A model generated the notes under the pieces. It was not told the origin of the DNA. It did not search any database and saw only the letters and a list, made by a program, of their open reading frames with translations. DNA of 64,000 nt from JAFAXD01 sp963816775 (GTDB lineage: Bacteria; Pseudomonadota; Alphaproteobacteria; Rhizobiales; Xanthobacteraceae), in the NCBI GenBank assembly GCA_963816775.1, contig CAWFLX010000033.1, positions 1-64,000 on the forward strand. The letters are read 5' to 3'. Position numbers and translations under genes: made by a program. How positions within the stretch are numbered: position 1 is the stretch's first letter; each line of letters begins with the position of its first letter. Positions 52,275 to 60,021 of the stretch are shown piece after piece.

Positions 52275-53843
52275 TCAACGGACCCAGATCGCCATCGCCA
52301 CGATCGCCACCAGGGCGGCGATCATCACCATCGCAATTGCCATGGCGCGGTCCTTGCGGGCTTCCGCCATCCCGATTTTCTCAACCGTGTCGGGCGCCAG
52401 CACGATGCCGTCGCGGGTTGCCACGTCAAGCTGGTCCATGAGGCGCGCGGTGCGTCCGAGCACCCCGGGAACATCGCTGAGAAAGCGGCCGATCTCGAAC
52501 ACGCCGTTGGCCGCATCCTCGATGCGGCCGACCGGACCGAGGTGGCGCAGCACCCACTCGCTCACCACCGGCTCGGCCGTGCTCCACATGTCGAGCTTGG
52601 GATCAAGCGCGCGCGCAACGCCCTCGACCACCACCATGGTCTTCTGCAGCAACAGGAGCTCCGGCCGGGTCCGCATCTCGAAGATCGCGGTGACCTCGAA
52701 CAGCAAGGTCAGGAGCTTGGCCATCGAAATGTCTTCGGCCGTGCGGTTGTGAATTGGCTCGCCGATCGCCCGGATCGCCTGCGCAAACGCGTCAACCGAA
52801 TGGTGCGCCGGCACATAGCCGGCGTCGAAATGGACCTGCGCGGTGCGCCGATAGTCGCGCGTGATGAAGCCGTGCAGGATCTCCGCCAGAAAGCGGCGTT
52901 CCTTGTGCCCGAGCCGGCCCATGATGCCGAAGTCGACCGCCACCAGTTGTCCGCTGGCGTCCACGAACAGGTTGCCGGGGTGCATGTCGGCATGAAAGAA
53001 GCCGTCGCGCATGGCCTGGCGCAGGAATGTCTGGATCACCGCGCGTCCGAGGCGCGGGAGGTCGAAGCCCTTCTCAACGAGCGCGGCGCGATCCGAGAGC
53101 GGCGTCCCGTCGATCCACTCGAGCGTCAGCACGTCCTTGCCGGTCAGGTTCCAATCGACGCTCGGCACCCGGAAATCGGGATCTTCCTTGCTGTTTTCCG
53201 CCATCTCCGACATCGCGGCCGCTTCGAGCCGCAAGTCCATTTCGATCGCAACCGTGCGCGCGAGCGTGTCAACCACTTCGACCATCCGAAGCCGGCGGGC
53301 CTCGGGGGAAAATTTCTCGGCCAGGCGCGCCGCAAAGAAGAACGCCTTGAGGTCGCCCTTGAAGCGCCGCTCGACGCCGGGCCGCAGCACCTTGACGGCG
53401 ACCATGCGGCCGTCCTCCGCGATGGTCGCGCGGTGCACCTGGGCGATCGAGGCTGCGGCGACCGCCGGTCCGAAGATCGAGAACAGTTCCGACACCGGCT
53501 TGCCGATATTAATCTCGATCAGGCGCTCCGCCTCCACCTGCGGGAATGGCAGCATCTTGTCCTGCAGGTTCTCGAGATCGAGGGCGAGTGCGGCACCGAC
53601 CACGTCGGGTCGCGTCGCCAGAAACTGGCCGAGCTTGACGTAGCTCGGACCAAGCGCGCTCAGCGCCGACGACAAGCGATTGGACGGCGCGGCGTTCGGC
53701 CGTTCGAGCAGCCGCGCGATCCGCAGCGCGCCGCGGGCCGGCAACGGCAACAATGTCGGATCAACGAGGCTGAACACGCCGGCGCGCGCAAACACGAAGC
53801 CGGCGCCCGCCAGGCGGGCAAGATGGGCGATGGATCCGATCAC
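52275..53843 (-). CDS. ubiB: ubiquinone biosynthesis ABC1/UbiB kinase-like protein
   Basis: A 522-residue atypical kinase. The family KxGQ motif is SYVKLGQFLATRPDVVG, the Ala-rich loop is AAASIAQVHRATI, a Lys is in MVAVKVLRPGV, and the catalytic segment is HADMHPGNLFVD with VAVDFGIMGRLG. Two membrane helices close the protein (VMIAALVAIVAMAIWV). UbiB supports ubiquinone assembly, probably as an ATPase that extracts lipid intermediates. It overlaps ubiE by four bases. Confidence 0.95.
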   Translation of the reverse strand: MIGSIAHLARLAGAGFVFARAGVFSLVDPTLLPLPARGALRIARLLERPNAAPSNRLSSALSALGPSYVKLGQFLATRPDVVGAALALDLENLQDKMLPFPQVEAERLIEINIGKPVSELFSIFGPAVAAASIAQVHRATIAEDGRMVAVKVLRPGVERRFKGDLKAFFFAARLAEKFSPEARRLRMVEVVDTLARTVAIEMDLRLEAAAMSEMAENSKEDPDFRVPSVDWNLTGKDVLTLEWIDGTPLSDRAALVEKGFDLPRLGRAVIQTFLRQAMRDGFFHADMHPGNLFVDASGQLVAVDFGIMGRLGHKERRFLAEILHGFITRDYRRTAQVHFDAGYVPAHHSVDAFAQAIRAIGEPIHNRTAEDISMAKLLTLLFEVTAIFEMRTRPELLLLQKTMVVVEGVARALDPKLDMWSTAEPVVSEWVLRHLGPVGRIEDAANGVFEIGRFLSDVPGVLGRTARLMDQLDVATRDGIVLAPDTVEKIGMAEARKDRAMAIAMVMIAALVAIVAMAIWVR

Positions 53844-54598
53844 AAGCGCCAGCCGGAATGCAGGGCCACGATGCCGCCGGTCATGAGCGTGAACTTGACG
53901 CGACGAAACCCGGCGGACCGGATCATGTCGGCGAAGATCGTCGGCTGCGGAAACCGCCGGATCGACTCGGCGAGGTATTGATAGGCCTCGGCATCGCCCG
54001 CAACGGTGCGGCCAAGCGCCGGGATCACATTGAAGGAGTAGAGATCGTATAGCCTGTCGAGCCCGGGCACGTCGACGTGGGAGAATTCGAGGCAGAGAAA
54101 GCGTCCGCCGGGACGCAGCACACGAAACGCCTGCGCGAGTGCCGCCTCGATGCGCGGCACGTTACGGATGCCGAACGCAATCGTGTAGGCATCGAAGCTG
54201 CGGTCGGCGAACGCGAGCGCCTCGGCATTGCCGTCGACAAAACTGACCGCGTCGGCAAGGCCGCGCTGCTCGGCGCGCTGGCGGCCGACCTCCAACATGT
54301 CCGGATTGATGTCGCACACCGTGACGTGGGTGCCGGGGCCGCCCGCGGCAGCGATCCGGAAAGCGACATCGCCGGTGCCGCCCGCGACATCCAGCACTGC
54401 GAACGGTTGCTTGCCGCGCGGCGGATTGACGGCCGTCACCAGCGCGTCCTTCCAGGCGCGATGCAGTCCGCCCGACATCAGGTCGTTCATGAGATCGTAG
54501 CGGCGCGCCACCGAGGTGAACACCTCGTCGACCAGCGCCTGCTTTTCACCAAGCGGCACGGTGCGGTAGCCGAAATGGGTGTCGCGGTCGGTCGGCAT
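53840..54598 (-). CDS. ubiE: ubiquinone/menaquinone C-methyltransferase
   Basis: A 252-residue SAM-dependent methyltransferase with the UbiE signature YDLMNDLMSGGLHRAWKDAL, the SAM loop AVLDVAGGTGDVAF, the acidic strand end VTVCDINPDML and the second signature RVLRPGGRFLCLEFSHVD. It methylates the C-2 position of demethoxy-ubiquinol. ATGs at 54598, 54616 and 54637 are all possible; none has a strong ribosome site, and I choose 54598 because family members begin just before THFGYR. It is divergent from mutM. Confidence 0.94.
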   Translation of the reverse strand: MPTDRDTHFGYRTVPLGEKQALVDEVFTSVARRYDLMNDLMSGGLHRAWKDALVTAVNPPRGKQPFAVLDVAGGTGDVAFRIAAAGGPGTHVTVCDINPDMLEVGRQRAEQRGLADAVSFVDGNAEALAFADRSFDAYTIAFGIRNVPRIEAALAQAFRVLRPGGRFLCLEFSHVDVPGLDRLYDLYSFNVIPALGRTVAGDAEAYQYLAESIRRFPQPTIFADMIRSAGFRRVKFTLMTGGIVALHSGWRL

Positions 54599-54697
54599 CG
54601 GCGGATTGGACCACATATTGCTCGGGCGCCGGACCATAGCGCGACCGTTGCGGGGAGGCTACAAACCTCACCTTGCTGGGCTTAAGAAGGTTAACGC

Positions 54698-55579
54698 ATG
54701 CCCGAACTTCCCGAAGTCGAAACGGTGCGCCGCGGGCTTCAGCCCGCGCTTGAGGGCGCGCGTTTCGATCACGTGCTGGCGCGGCGTCCCGATTTGCGCT
54801 GGCCGCTGCCGAAGGATTTCGTGCAACGCCTCGAGGGCAAGACCGTCGAAGGCCTCGGCCGCCGCGCCAAGTATTTGCTGGCCGATCTCTCGTCAGGCGA
54901 AGTCTTGCTGATGCATCTCGGCATGTCGGGCTCGTTCCGCGTCTTTCACGACGGCCGCAAGCGCAAGCCCGGCCACTTCCATCACGAACGGACCGAGCAT
55001 CTCGCGCACGATCACATCGTGTTCGCGATGTCGTCGGGCGCCACCGTCACCTTCAACGACCCGCGCCGGTTCGGGTTTATGAAGCTCGTGCCGCGAGCCA
55101 GCCTCGACCAGGAACCGCTGTTGCGCAGTCTCGGCCCCGAGCCGCTCGGCAATGCGTTCGACGCCGCCATGCTGGCGCGGGCGTGCCGGGGCAAGAAGAC
55201 AAGCCTGAAGGCGGCGCTCTCCGACCAGCGTGTCGTCGCTGGGCTCGGCAACATCTATGTGTGCGAGGCGCTGCACCGCGCGCGCCTCTCGCCGAAGCGC
55301 AAGGCCTCGACCATCGCGTCGCGCTCGGGCGCGCCCAATGACCATGCCGAGCGCCTGGTCGCAGCCATCCGCGCGGTGCTCGAGGATGCGATCGAAGCCG
55401 GCGGCTCGTCGCTGCGCGATCACCGCCGCACCGATGGTGAACTCGGCTATTTCCAGCATCGCTTCCGTGTCTATGACCGCGAGGGACAACGGTGCGTGAC
55501 GCCCGGATGCTCGGGCACGATCCGGCGCCTCGTGCAGACCGGGCGTTCGACGTTCTTCTGCCCGGTGTGCCAGAAGTAG
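54698..55579 (+). CDS. mutM: formamidopyrimidine-DNA glycosylase
   Basis: A 293-residue base-excision enzyme. The catalytic N-terminus MPELPEVETVRRGL provides Pro1 and Glu2 after Met removal, the active-site Lys is in GRRAKYLLADL, and FNDPRRFGFM and VVAGLGNIYVCEALHRA are conserved. A zinc finger closes the protein (CVTPGC and FFCPVCQK). It removes 8-oxoguanine and ring-opened purines. In many alphaproteobacteria rpsT and dnaA follow mutM; here a paired palindrome and hrpB do. Confidence 0.96.
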   Translation: MPELPEVETVRRGLQPALEGARFDHVLARRPDLRWPLPKDFVQRLEGKTVEGLGRRAKYLLADLSSGEVLLMHLGMSGSFRVFHDGRKRKPGHFHHERTEHLAHDHIVFAMSSGATVTFNDPRRFGFMKLVPRASLDQEPLLRSLGPEPLGNAFDAAMLARACRGKKTSLKAALSDQRVVAGLGNIYVCEALHRARLSPKRKASTIASRSGAPNDHAERLVAAIRAVLEDAIEAGGSSLRDHRRTDGELGYFQHRFRVYDREGQRCVTPGCSGTIRRLVQTGRSTFFCPVCQK

Positions 55580-55585
55580 CTAATG

Positions 55586-55750
55586 CTAGTGTGGTGGATT
55601 TGAAGTTCCTACTTTCGTTGCGGAAAACTCGCATAGGAACTTCAAATCCTAAACCACACTAGAATCATAGATCGGCTAGTGTCCTTTCGCTTCCGAAGTT
55701 CGCGTTAGAGGTGCTGCAAGGTATGGCGAACTTCGGAAGCGGGACACTAG
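55586..55750. repeat. paired-palindrome element, copy 2 (orientation A-B)
   Basis: Palindrome A (55586-55662) and palindrome B (55676-55750) are separated by 13 bases, as in copy 1 but read in the opposite direction. The arms are conserved (CTAGTGTGGTGGATTTGAAG with its complement; CTAGTGTCC with GGGACACTAG), and the loops differ more. It starts six bases after mutM, and its right arm runs into the 5' end of the hrpB frame. Confidence 0.8.
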
Positions 55751-58197
55751 CGCTGCCGATCGACGATGCGTTGCCGCAACTCACAACGGTGCTGGCTGAG
55801 CGCAACGCCGCCGTGCTGGTCGCGCCGCCCGGCGCCGGCAAGACCACCCGCGTCCCGCTGGTGCTCGCGCGCGAGCCGTGGGCGACGAATCGCAAAATCC
55901 TGGTGCTGGAACCGCGCCGCCTGGCGGCGCGCGCGGCCGCCGACCGCATGGCTGCAACGCTTGGCGAGGCGGTCGGCCAAACCGTGGGCTACCGGGTTCG
56001 CTTCGGCTCCAAGGTCTCGCGTGCGACCCGCATCGAGGTCGTCACCGAGGGGATCTTCACCAACCTGATCCTCGACGATCCGTCGCTCGAGGGCGTCGCC
56101 GCGGTTCTGTTTGACGAATTTCACGAGCGCTCGCTCGATGCCGATCTCGGCCTGGCGCTGGCCCGCGATGCGCAGCAAGGCTTGCGCGACGATCTCAAAT
56201 TGCTGGTGATGTCGGCGACCCTTGACGGCGCGCGGGTGGCGCGCTTGCTGGATGATGCGCCCGCGGTCACGAGCGAAGGGCGCGCATTCGCTGTCGATAC
56301 CCGCTACGTTGCGCGTGATCCCGGCAAGCCGATCGAAACGCAGGTCGCCGACACCGTCATACGGGCTCTGCGCACTGACGCCGGTTCGATCCTGGTGTTT
56401 CTGCCGGGGGCTGCTGAAATCCGCCGTTGCGAAACCCAGCTGCGCGAGCGGATATCCGATCCGGCCATCGACGTCGTACCGTTGTTCGGCGCGCTCGAGG
56501 CCGACGTGCAGGACCGTGCGATCGCGCCGGCGCCCGAGGGGCGGCGCAAAGTCGTGCTCGCGACCTCGATCGCCGAGACTTCGCTGACCATCGAAGGCGT
56601 GCGCATCGTCGTTGACAGCGGCCTTGCGCGCGTGCCGCGCTATGAGCCCGATGTCGGCCTCACGCGGCTTGAGACTGTGCGGGTCTCGCGGGCCGCGGCC
56701 GACCAGCGCCGCGGTCGTGCCGGCCGCACCGCGCCCGGGATTTGCTATCGGCTGTGGGAAGAAGCGCAGACCGGCGCGCTCGAAGCTTTTGCACGGCCGG
56801 AAATCCTTGCCGCTGATCTCTCCGGCCTTGTGCTCGATCTCGCGCAGTGGGGCGTCGCCGAGCCGGACATGCTCGCGTTTCTCGATCCGCCGCCGCGGCC
56901 CGCCCTGAGCGAAGCACGGGCCCTGTTGCGCGACCTTGGCGCAATCGACGCCGCAGGCCGGATCACCGACGAGGGCCGCAAGCTGCGCGCGCTGCCGCTG
57001 CCGCCGCGGCTCGCCCGCATGGTGGTCGATGCCGGCGCGCAGGGCACCGGCCGGGTCGCGGCCGAGATCGCGTTGGTCCTCACCGAGCGCGGGCTCGGCG
57101 GCAACGACGTCGATCTCGGCCACCGGTTAGATGAGCTCCGCCGCGATCGCTCGCGCCGTGCCGATGAGGCAAGACGCATGGCGCGGCGATGGGTGGAGGT
57201 GGTCGGGAGCGCCGAACCAGGCAACACTTTGCCCAGCCCCGGATCAATCCTCGGTCTCGCGTATCCGGATCGGATCGCGAAAAACCGTGGTGACGGACGT
57301 TTCCTGTTGGGGAACGGCCGCGGCGCCGCCGTCGAGCAGACATCGCCGTTGGCGCGTGAGCCATTCCTGGCCGTGGCCGAAGTCGCCGGCAGCGCGACCC
57401 AGGGGCGGATCGTGCTGGCGGCGCCTATTTCGCTCGGCGCGATCGAGAAACATTTCGCCGAGCGGATCGAGACGCGCGAGCAAATCATCTTCGAGCCGCA
57501 AAGCGGCACGCTGCGCGGCCGCGCGAGCCGCGCGCTCGGCGCGATCGTGCTGGCCGAGCGCCCGGTGCCGGTCGCTGCCGATGAAGCAAGCGCCCGCATC
57601 CTGGCCGACGGCATTGTACGGCTTGGCCTCGACCGGCTGCCCTGGACCAAGGCGCTGTCGCAGTGGCGGGACCGGGTGATTTTTCTGCGCAACGCCGAGG
57701 GTGAAGAATGGCCGGATCTCTCGGACGCCGCGTTGTCGGCGCGAGCGGACGACTGGCTGGCGACCGCGCTCTACGGCAAGACCGGGCTTGGCGAGTTCTC
57801 GGCTGACGAGCTCTTCGCCGCCGTGTCGGCGCTGGTGCCGCATGGGTTGCGGCGCCGGCTCGACGCCGAGGCGCCGACGCATTTTCTCGCGCCGTCCGGG
57901 TCTCAGGTTCCGATCGATTATGAGGCCCCGGAGGGGCCGAAGCTTTCGATCCGGGTCCAGGAACTGTTCGGGCTCGATCGCCACCCGACGATTGCGGCCG
58001 GCCGCGTCCCCTTGGTGGTGGAGTTGCTGTCGCCGGCGCACCGGCCGGTCCAGGTGACGCGCGACCTGCCCGGCTTCTGGCGGGGAAGCTACGCGGCGGT
58101 CAAATCCGACATGCGCGGCCGCTACCCGCGTCACCCTTGGCCGGACGATCCGCTGTCCGCCCCCGCCACGCGGCGCGCCAAGCCGCGCGGACAATAA
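55723..58197 (+). CDS. hrpB: ATP-dependent helicase HrpB (DEAH-type)
   Basis: An 824-residue superfamily 2 helicase. Motifs in order: Walker A VLVAPPGAGKTTRVPLVLA, Ia VLEPRRLAARA, the DEFH-box AAVLFDEFHERSLDADL, SAT (LLVMSATLDG), VATSIAETSLTIEGVR-like motif V and motif VI ADQRRGRAGRTAPGICYRLW. A C-terminal HrpB domain ends with FWRGSYAAVKSDMRGRYPRH. Its substrate is unknown. Related proteins normally start close to LPIDDALPQL. In this genome the first nine or so residues (MANFGSGTL) come from the right arm of the adjoining palindrome. An ordinary start further in (a CTG or TTG near 55752-55770) is the alternative. Confidence 0.92.
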   Translation: MANFGSGTLALPIDDALPQLTTVLAERNAAVLVAPPGAGKTTRVPLVLAREPWATNRKILVLEPRRLAARAAADRMAATLGEAVGQTVGYRVRFGSKVSRATRIEVVTEGIFTNLILDDPSLEGVAAVLFDEFHERSLDADLGLALARDAQQGLRDDLKLLVMSATLDGARVARLLDDAPAVTSEGRAFAVDTRYVARDPGKPIETQVADTVIRALRTDAGSILVFLPGAAEIRRCETQLRERISDPAIDVVPLFGALEADVQDRAIAPAPEGRRKVVLATSIAETSLTIEGVRIVVDSGLARVPRYEPDVGLTRLETVRVSRAAADQRRGRAGRTAPGICYRLWEEAQTGALEAFARPEILAADLSGLVLDLAQWGVAEPDMLAFLDPPPRPALSEARALLRDLGAIDAAGRITDEGRKLRALPLPPRLARMVVDAGAQGTGRVAAEIALVLTERGLGGNDVDLGHRLDELRRDRSRRADEARRMARRWVEVVGSAEPGNTLPSPGSILGLAYPDRIAKNRGDGRFLLGNGRGAAVEQTSPLAREPFLAVAEVAGSATQGRIVLAAPISLGAIEKHFAERIETREQIIFEPQSGTLRGRASRALGAIVLAERPVPVAADEASARILADGIVRLGLDRLPWTKALSQWRDRVIFLRNAEGEEWPDLSDAALSARADDWLATALYGKTGLGEFSADELFAAVSALVPHGLRRRLDAEAPTHFLAPSGSQVPIDYEAPEGPKLSIRVQELFGLDRHPTIAAGRVPLVVELLSPAHRPVQVTRDLPGFWRGSYAAVKSDMRGRYPRHPWPDDPLSAPATRRAKPRGQ

Positions 58198-58219
58198 ACA
58201 CCGTCGATTGCAGTGCCGC

Positions 58220-58255
58220 AAAAAGGTGAAGGGCCACCCGCGAAGGCAGCCCTTC
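58220..58255 (-). terminator. intrinsic terminator of the small RNA
   Basis: Read on the minus strand, GAAGGGC and GCCCTTC pair around a 14-base loop, followed after three bases by TTTTT. It ends transcripts coming from the mini-ORF region. hrpB converges from the other side. Confidence 0.65.
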
Positions 58256-58335
58256 CATTGTCGGACCGCGGTCCGGCACCCCTCAGCCAGGTTACCTCGC
58301 GCTAACCCAGCTGCCTCTGTCGCAAGGACGTTGCG

Positions 58336-58410
58336 TCAGGCCTGGACCTCGGTAGAGGCAAGGATCCAGCTCACGCAAGCCGACGACCGCGGCGAATGAC
58401 AATGAGACAC
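58336..58410 (-). CDS. 24-residue peptide with an extreme Shine-Dalgarno
   Basis: A GTG-started frame at 58410 reads MSHCHSPRSSACVSW, then ILASTEVQA and stop. The ribosome site AAAGGAGGTGATCC pairs with the full 16S 3' tail and leaves seven bases between GGAGG and GTG, the ideal distance. The peptide has two Cys and two His near the N-terminus. Such a site is far stronger than any other in the window and is hard to explain by chance. The peptide itself may matter less than ribosome loading on this RNA. Confidence 0.5.
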   Translation of the reverse strand: MSHCHSPRSSACVSWILASTEVQA

Positions 58411-58590
58411 TGGATCACCTCCTTTCTAAAGGTTGACGACGGATCGAAATGTACCGGGTATCAGCGTGATTCGTAAACCGAAATTCCTCGCGAGCCTGTG
58501 GCCTGCGTTAACCAATCCAGTGCGCGCCGCGGGCGCATAGCTTGTCCGCTTTGCGCCGCCGCCCTGGCCGGTTAGAGATGGGCGACGCTA

Positions 58591-59823
58591 GTGATCCGAG
58601 GTTTGACGATCCCGCACATGGCCGCCGCCGCACGCGAGTCGCCCGGGCGCGACGACCTCGATTTTCCGCTGTTCATCACCCTGATGCTGCACTGCGTGGT
58701 GGTTCACGCGGTGATCTCGCTCGCCCGAGTGACCATCACCTACCGCACCATCGAACTCGGCCTGTCGATCGTCTGGCTCGGTGCGATCGCGACCGGCTTC
58801 TCGCTGGTGCCGATCTTCGCCGCCGTCACGCTCGGACGCTTCATCGACCGCGGACACGACTGCGTGGCCGCGTGGATCGGCGCCGGCTTCATGGTGCTGG
58901 CGTGCGGCGGCCTATGGCTGTGGCCCAACTCGGCGATCCACCTCTTCGTGTGGTCGGTCATTCTGGGCGTCGGGCAATTGTTCAGCATGGCGGCCCAGCA
59001 GGTCATTGCGGTGCGCTGCGCCGGTCCGCGCCGGCGCGAATGGGTGTTCGGCTATTTCATGGTCGCGATCGGGGTCGGACAGGGCCTCGGGCCTACCGTG
59101 CTGAGTCTGTTCGGCGGGGCCGCGTTGCCACCGACGCACGTGCTGTTCACCTTCGCGCTCGGTGGCGCGATCTTGGCTCAGGTCGTCGCCTTCGCGTTGC
59201 GGCCGGCGCCGAAAGCCAAGACCAAATCCGGACCCGAAACCCGGGTTCCCTTGACCGAGTTGCTGCGCACGCACGGGATGTTCGCCGCGCTGGGCGCAAG
59301 CGTGATCACGGTCACCGCCTTCGAGCTGCTCGTGATCTATCTGCCACTGCTTGGGACCGAGCGCCATATCGACACGCGCGACATCGGGCTGCTGCTGGCG
59401 GTGCGATCGCTCATTTCGATCCTCTCGCGCACGTTCTACGTTCGGTTGATTGAGGTATTCGGCCGCGTGCAGCTGATGTTGGTTTGTCTGCTCACCGGCG
59501 CGGGTGCGTTCGCGCTGCTGGGACTGCCGACATCGTTGCCTGTGATGTATGCAGCCGTCGGCGCGATCGGGTTTGGATTGGGTATCGCCGCCACGCTCAC
59601 ATTTTCCGAGGTGGTGCTGATCGCGCCTCACGACGCGCGCGCAACTGCGCTGTCGCTGCGCATCACCGGTAACCGGCTCGGTCAGGTGCTGCTGCCGTTT
59701 CTGGGCAGTTTCCTGGCCACGGTGGCGGGCGCCGGCGGCGTGCTCCTTGTCACGGCCGCAATGTTGGCCGCATCCGGGGTTGCGGTGCGGGTGAGCCTGC
59801 GCGACCACAGCGAGGAAGAATAG
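58591..59823 (+). CDS. MFS transporter
   Basis: A 410-residue transporter with 12 predicted membrane helices, a central cytoplasmic loop (APKAKTKSGPETRVPLTELL) near residue 210 and the typical GRFIDRG loop between helices 2 and 3. The substrate is unknown; drug or metabolite export are usual for this group. The start may be the GTG at 58591 or the ATG at 58618, and neither has a strong ribosome site. Its stop TAG is the first part of the repeat that follows (TAGAGCATGATC). No regulator is adjacent. Confidence 0.85.
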   Translation: MIRGLTIPHMAAAARESPGRDDLDFPLFITLMLHCVVVHAVISLARVTITYRTIELGLSIVWLGAIATGFSLVPIFAAVTLGRFIDRGHDCVAAWIGAGFMVLACGGLWLWPNSAIHLFVWSVILGVGQLFSMAAQQVIAVRCAGPRRREWVFGYFMVAIGVGQGLGPTVLSLFGGAALPPTHVLFTFALGGAILAQVVAFALRPAPKAKTKSGPETRVPLTELLRTHGMFAALGASVITVTAFELLVIYLPLLGTERHIDTRDIGLLLAVRSLISILSRTFYVRLIEVFGRVQLMLVCLLTGAGAFALLGLPTSLPVMYAAVGAIGFGLGIAATLTFSEVVLIAPHDARATALSLRITGNRLGQVLLPFLGSFLATVAGAGGVLLVTAAMLAASGVAVRVSLRDHSEEE

Positions 59824-59938
59824 AGCATGATCCCGAAAAGCAGACGCCGGTTTCCCGCCTGCGCGAAGCCGAGCATAGTTTCTCCTCGGGTGGATTGGTG
59901 CTTCGGCGGGCGAAGGCAGGTCGGAAAAGATCATGCTC
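59823..59938. repeat. GAGCATGATC-type palindromic repeat, long form
   Basis: GAGCATGATC at 59823-59832 is mirrored by GATCATGCTC at 59929-59938. Inside, CCGAAAAG faces CGGAAAAG-type sequence and GAAGC-CTTCGGCGGGC segments pair further. The same end sequence occurs at 63064-63111. GAGCATGATCC-CGAAAA elements are abundant in Bradyrhizobium, Nitrobacter and Rhodopseudomonas. The remaining gap to the next gene (59939-60021) shows nothing else. Confidence 0.75.
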
Positions 59939-60021
59939 CAATAAAGCAACCCAGTACCCGGCACCTTTGCGGGGTTCGGCCGTTACGGTATGTGGTCGCA
60001 ACCGTGTAACGAGGTTTATTG

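Larger units (their letters stand above)
58220..58440 (-). ncRNA. predicted structured small RNA with a translated mini-ORF
   Basis: The stretch between hrpB and the MFS gene, read on the minus strand, holds a ribosome binding site that complements the whole 16S tail (58411-58425), a 24-codon frame (58336-58410), a hairpin of 11-base arms with two mismatches (58284-58313), a CGGACCGCGGTCCG palindrome (about 58262-58275) and the terminator at 58220-58255. A promoter is not certain; TTTACG with GTACAT 17 bases on, reading left from about 58480, is one candidate. The pattern is that of a stand-alone leader or peptide-coding RNA. I know no named family for it. The exact 5' end is a guess. Confidence 0.5.

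Noticed and set aside
58411..58430. 16S rRNA 3' end on the plus strand (TGGATCACCTCCTTTCTA)
   Set aside because: No other 16S sequence lies upstream. The same bases read on the minus strand form a ribosome binding site at perfect distance from a start codon, which explains them better.
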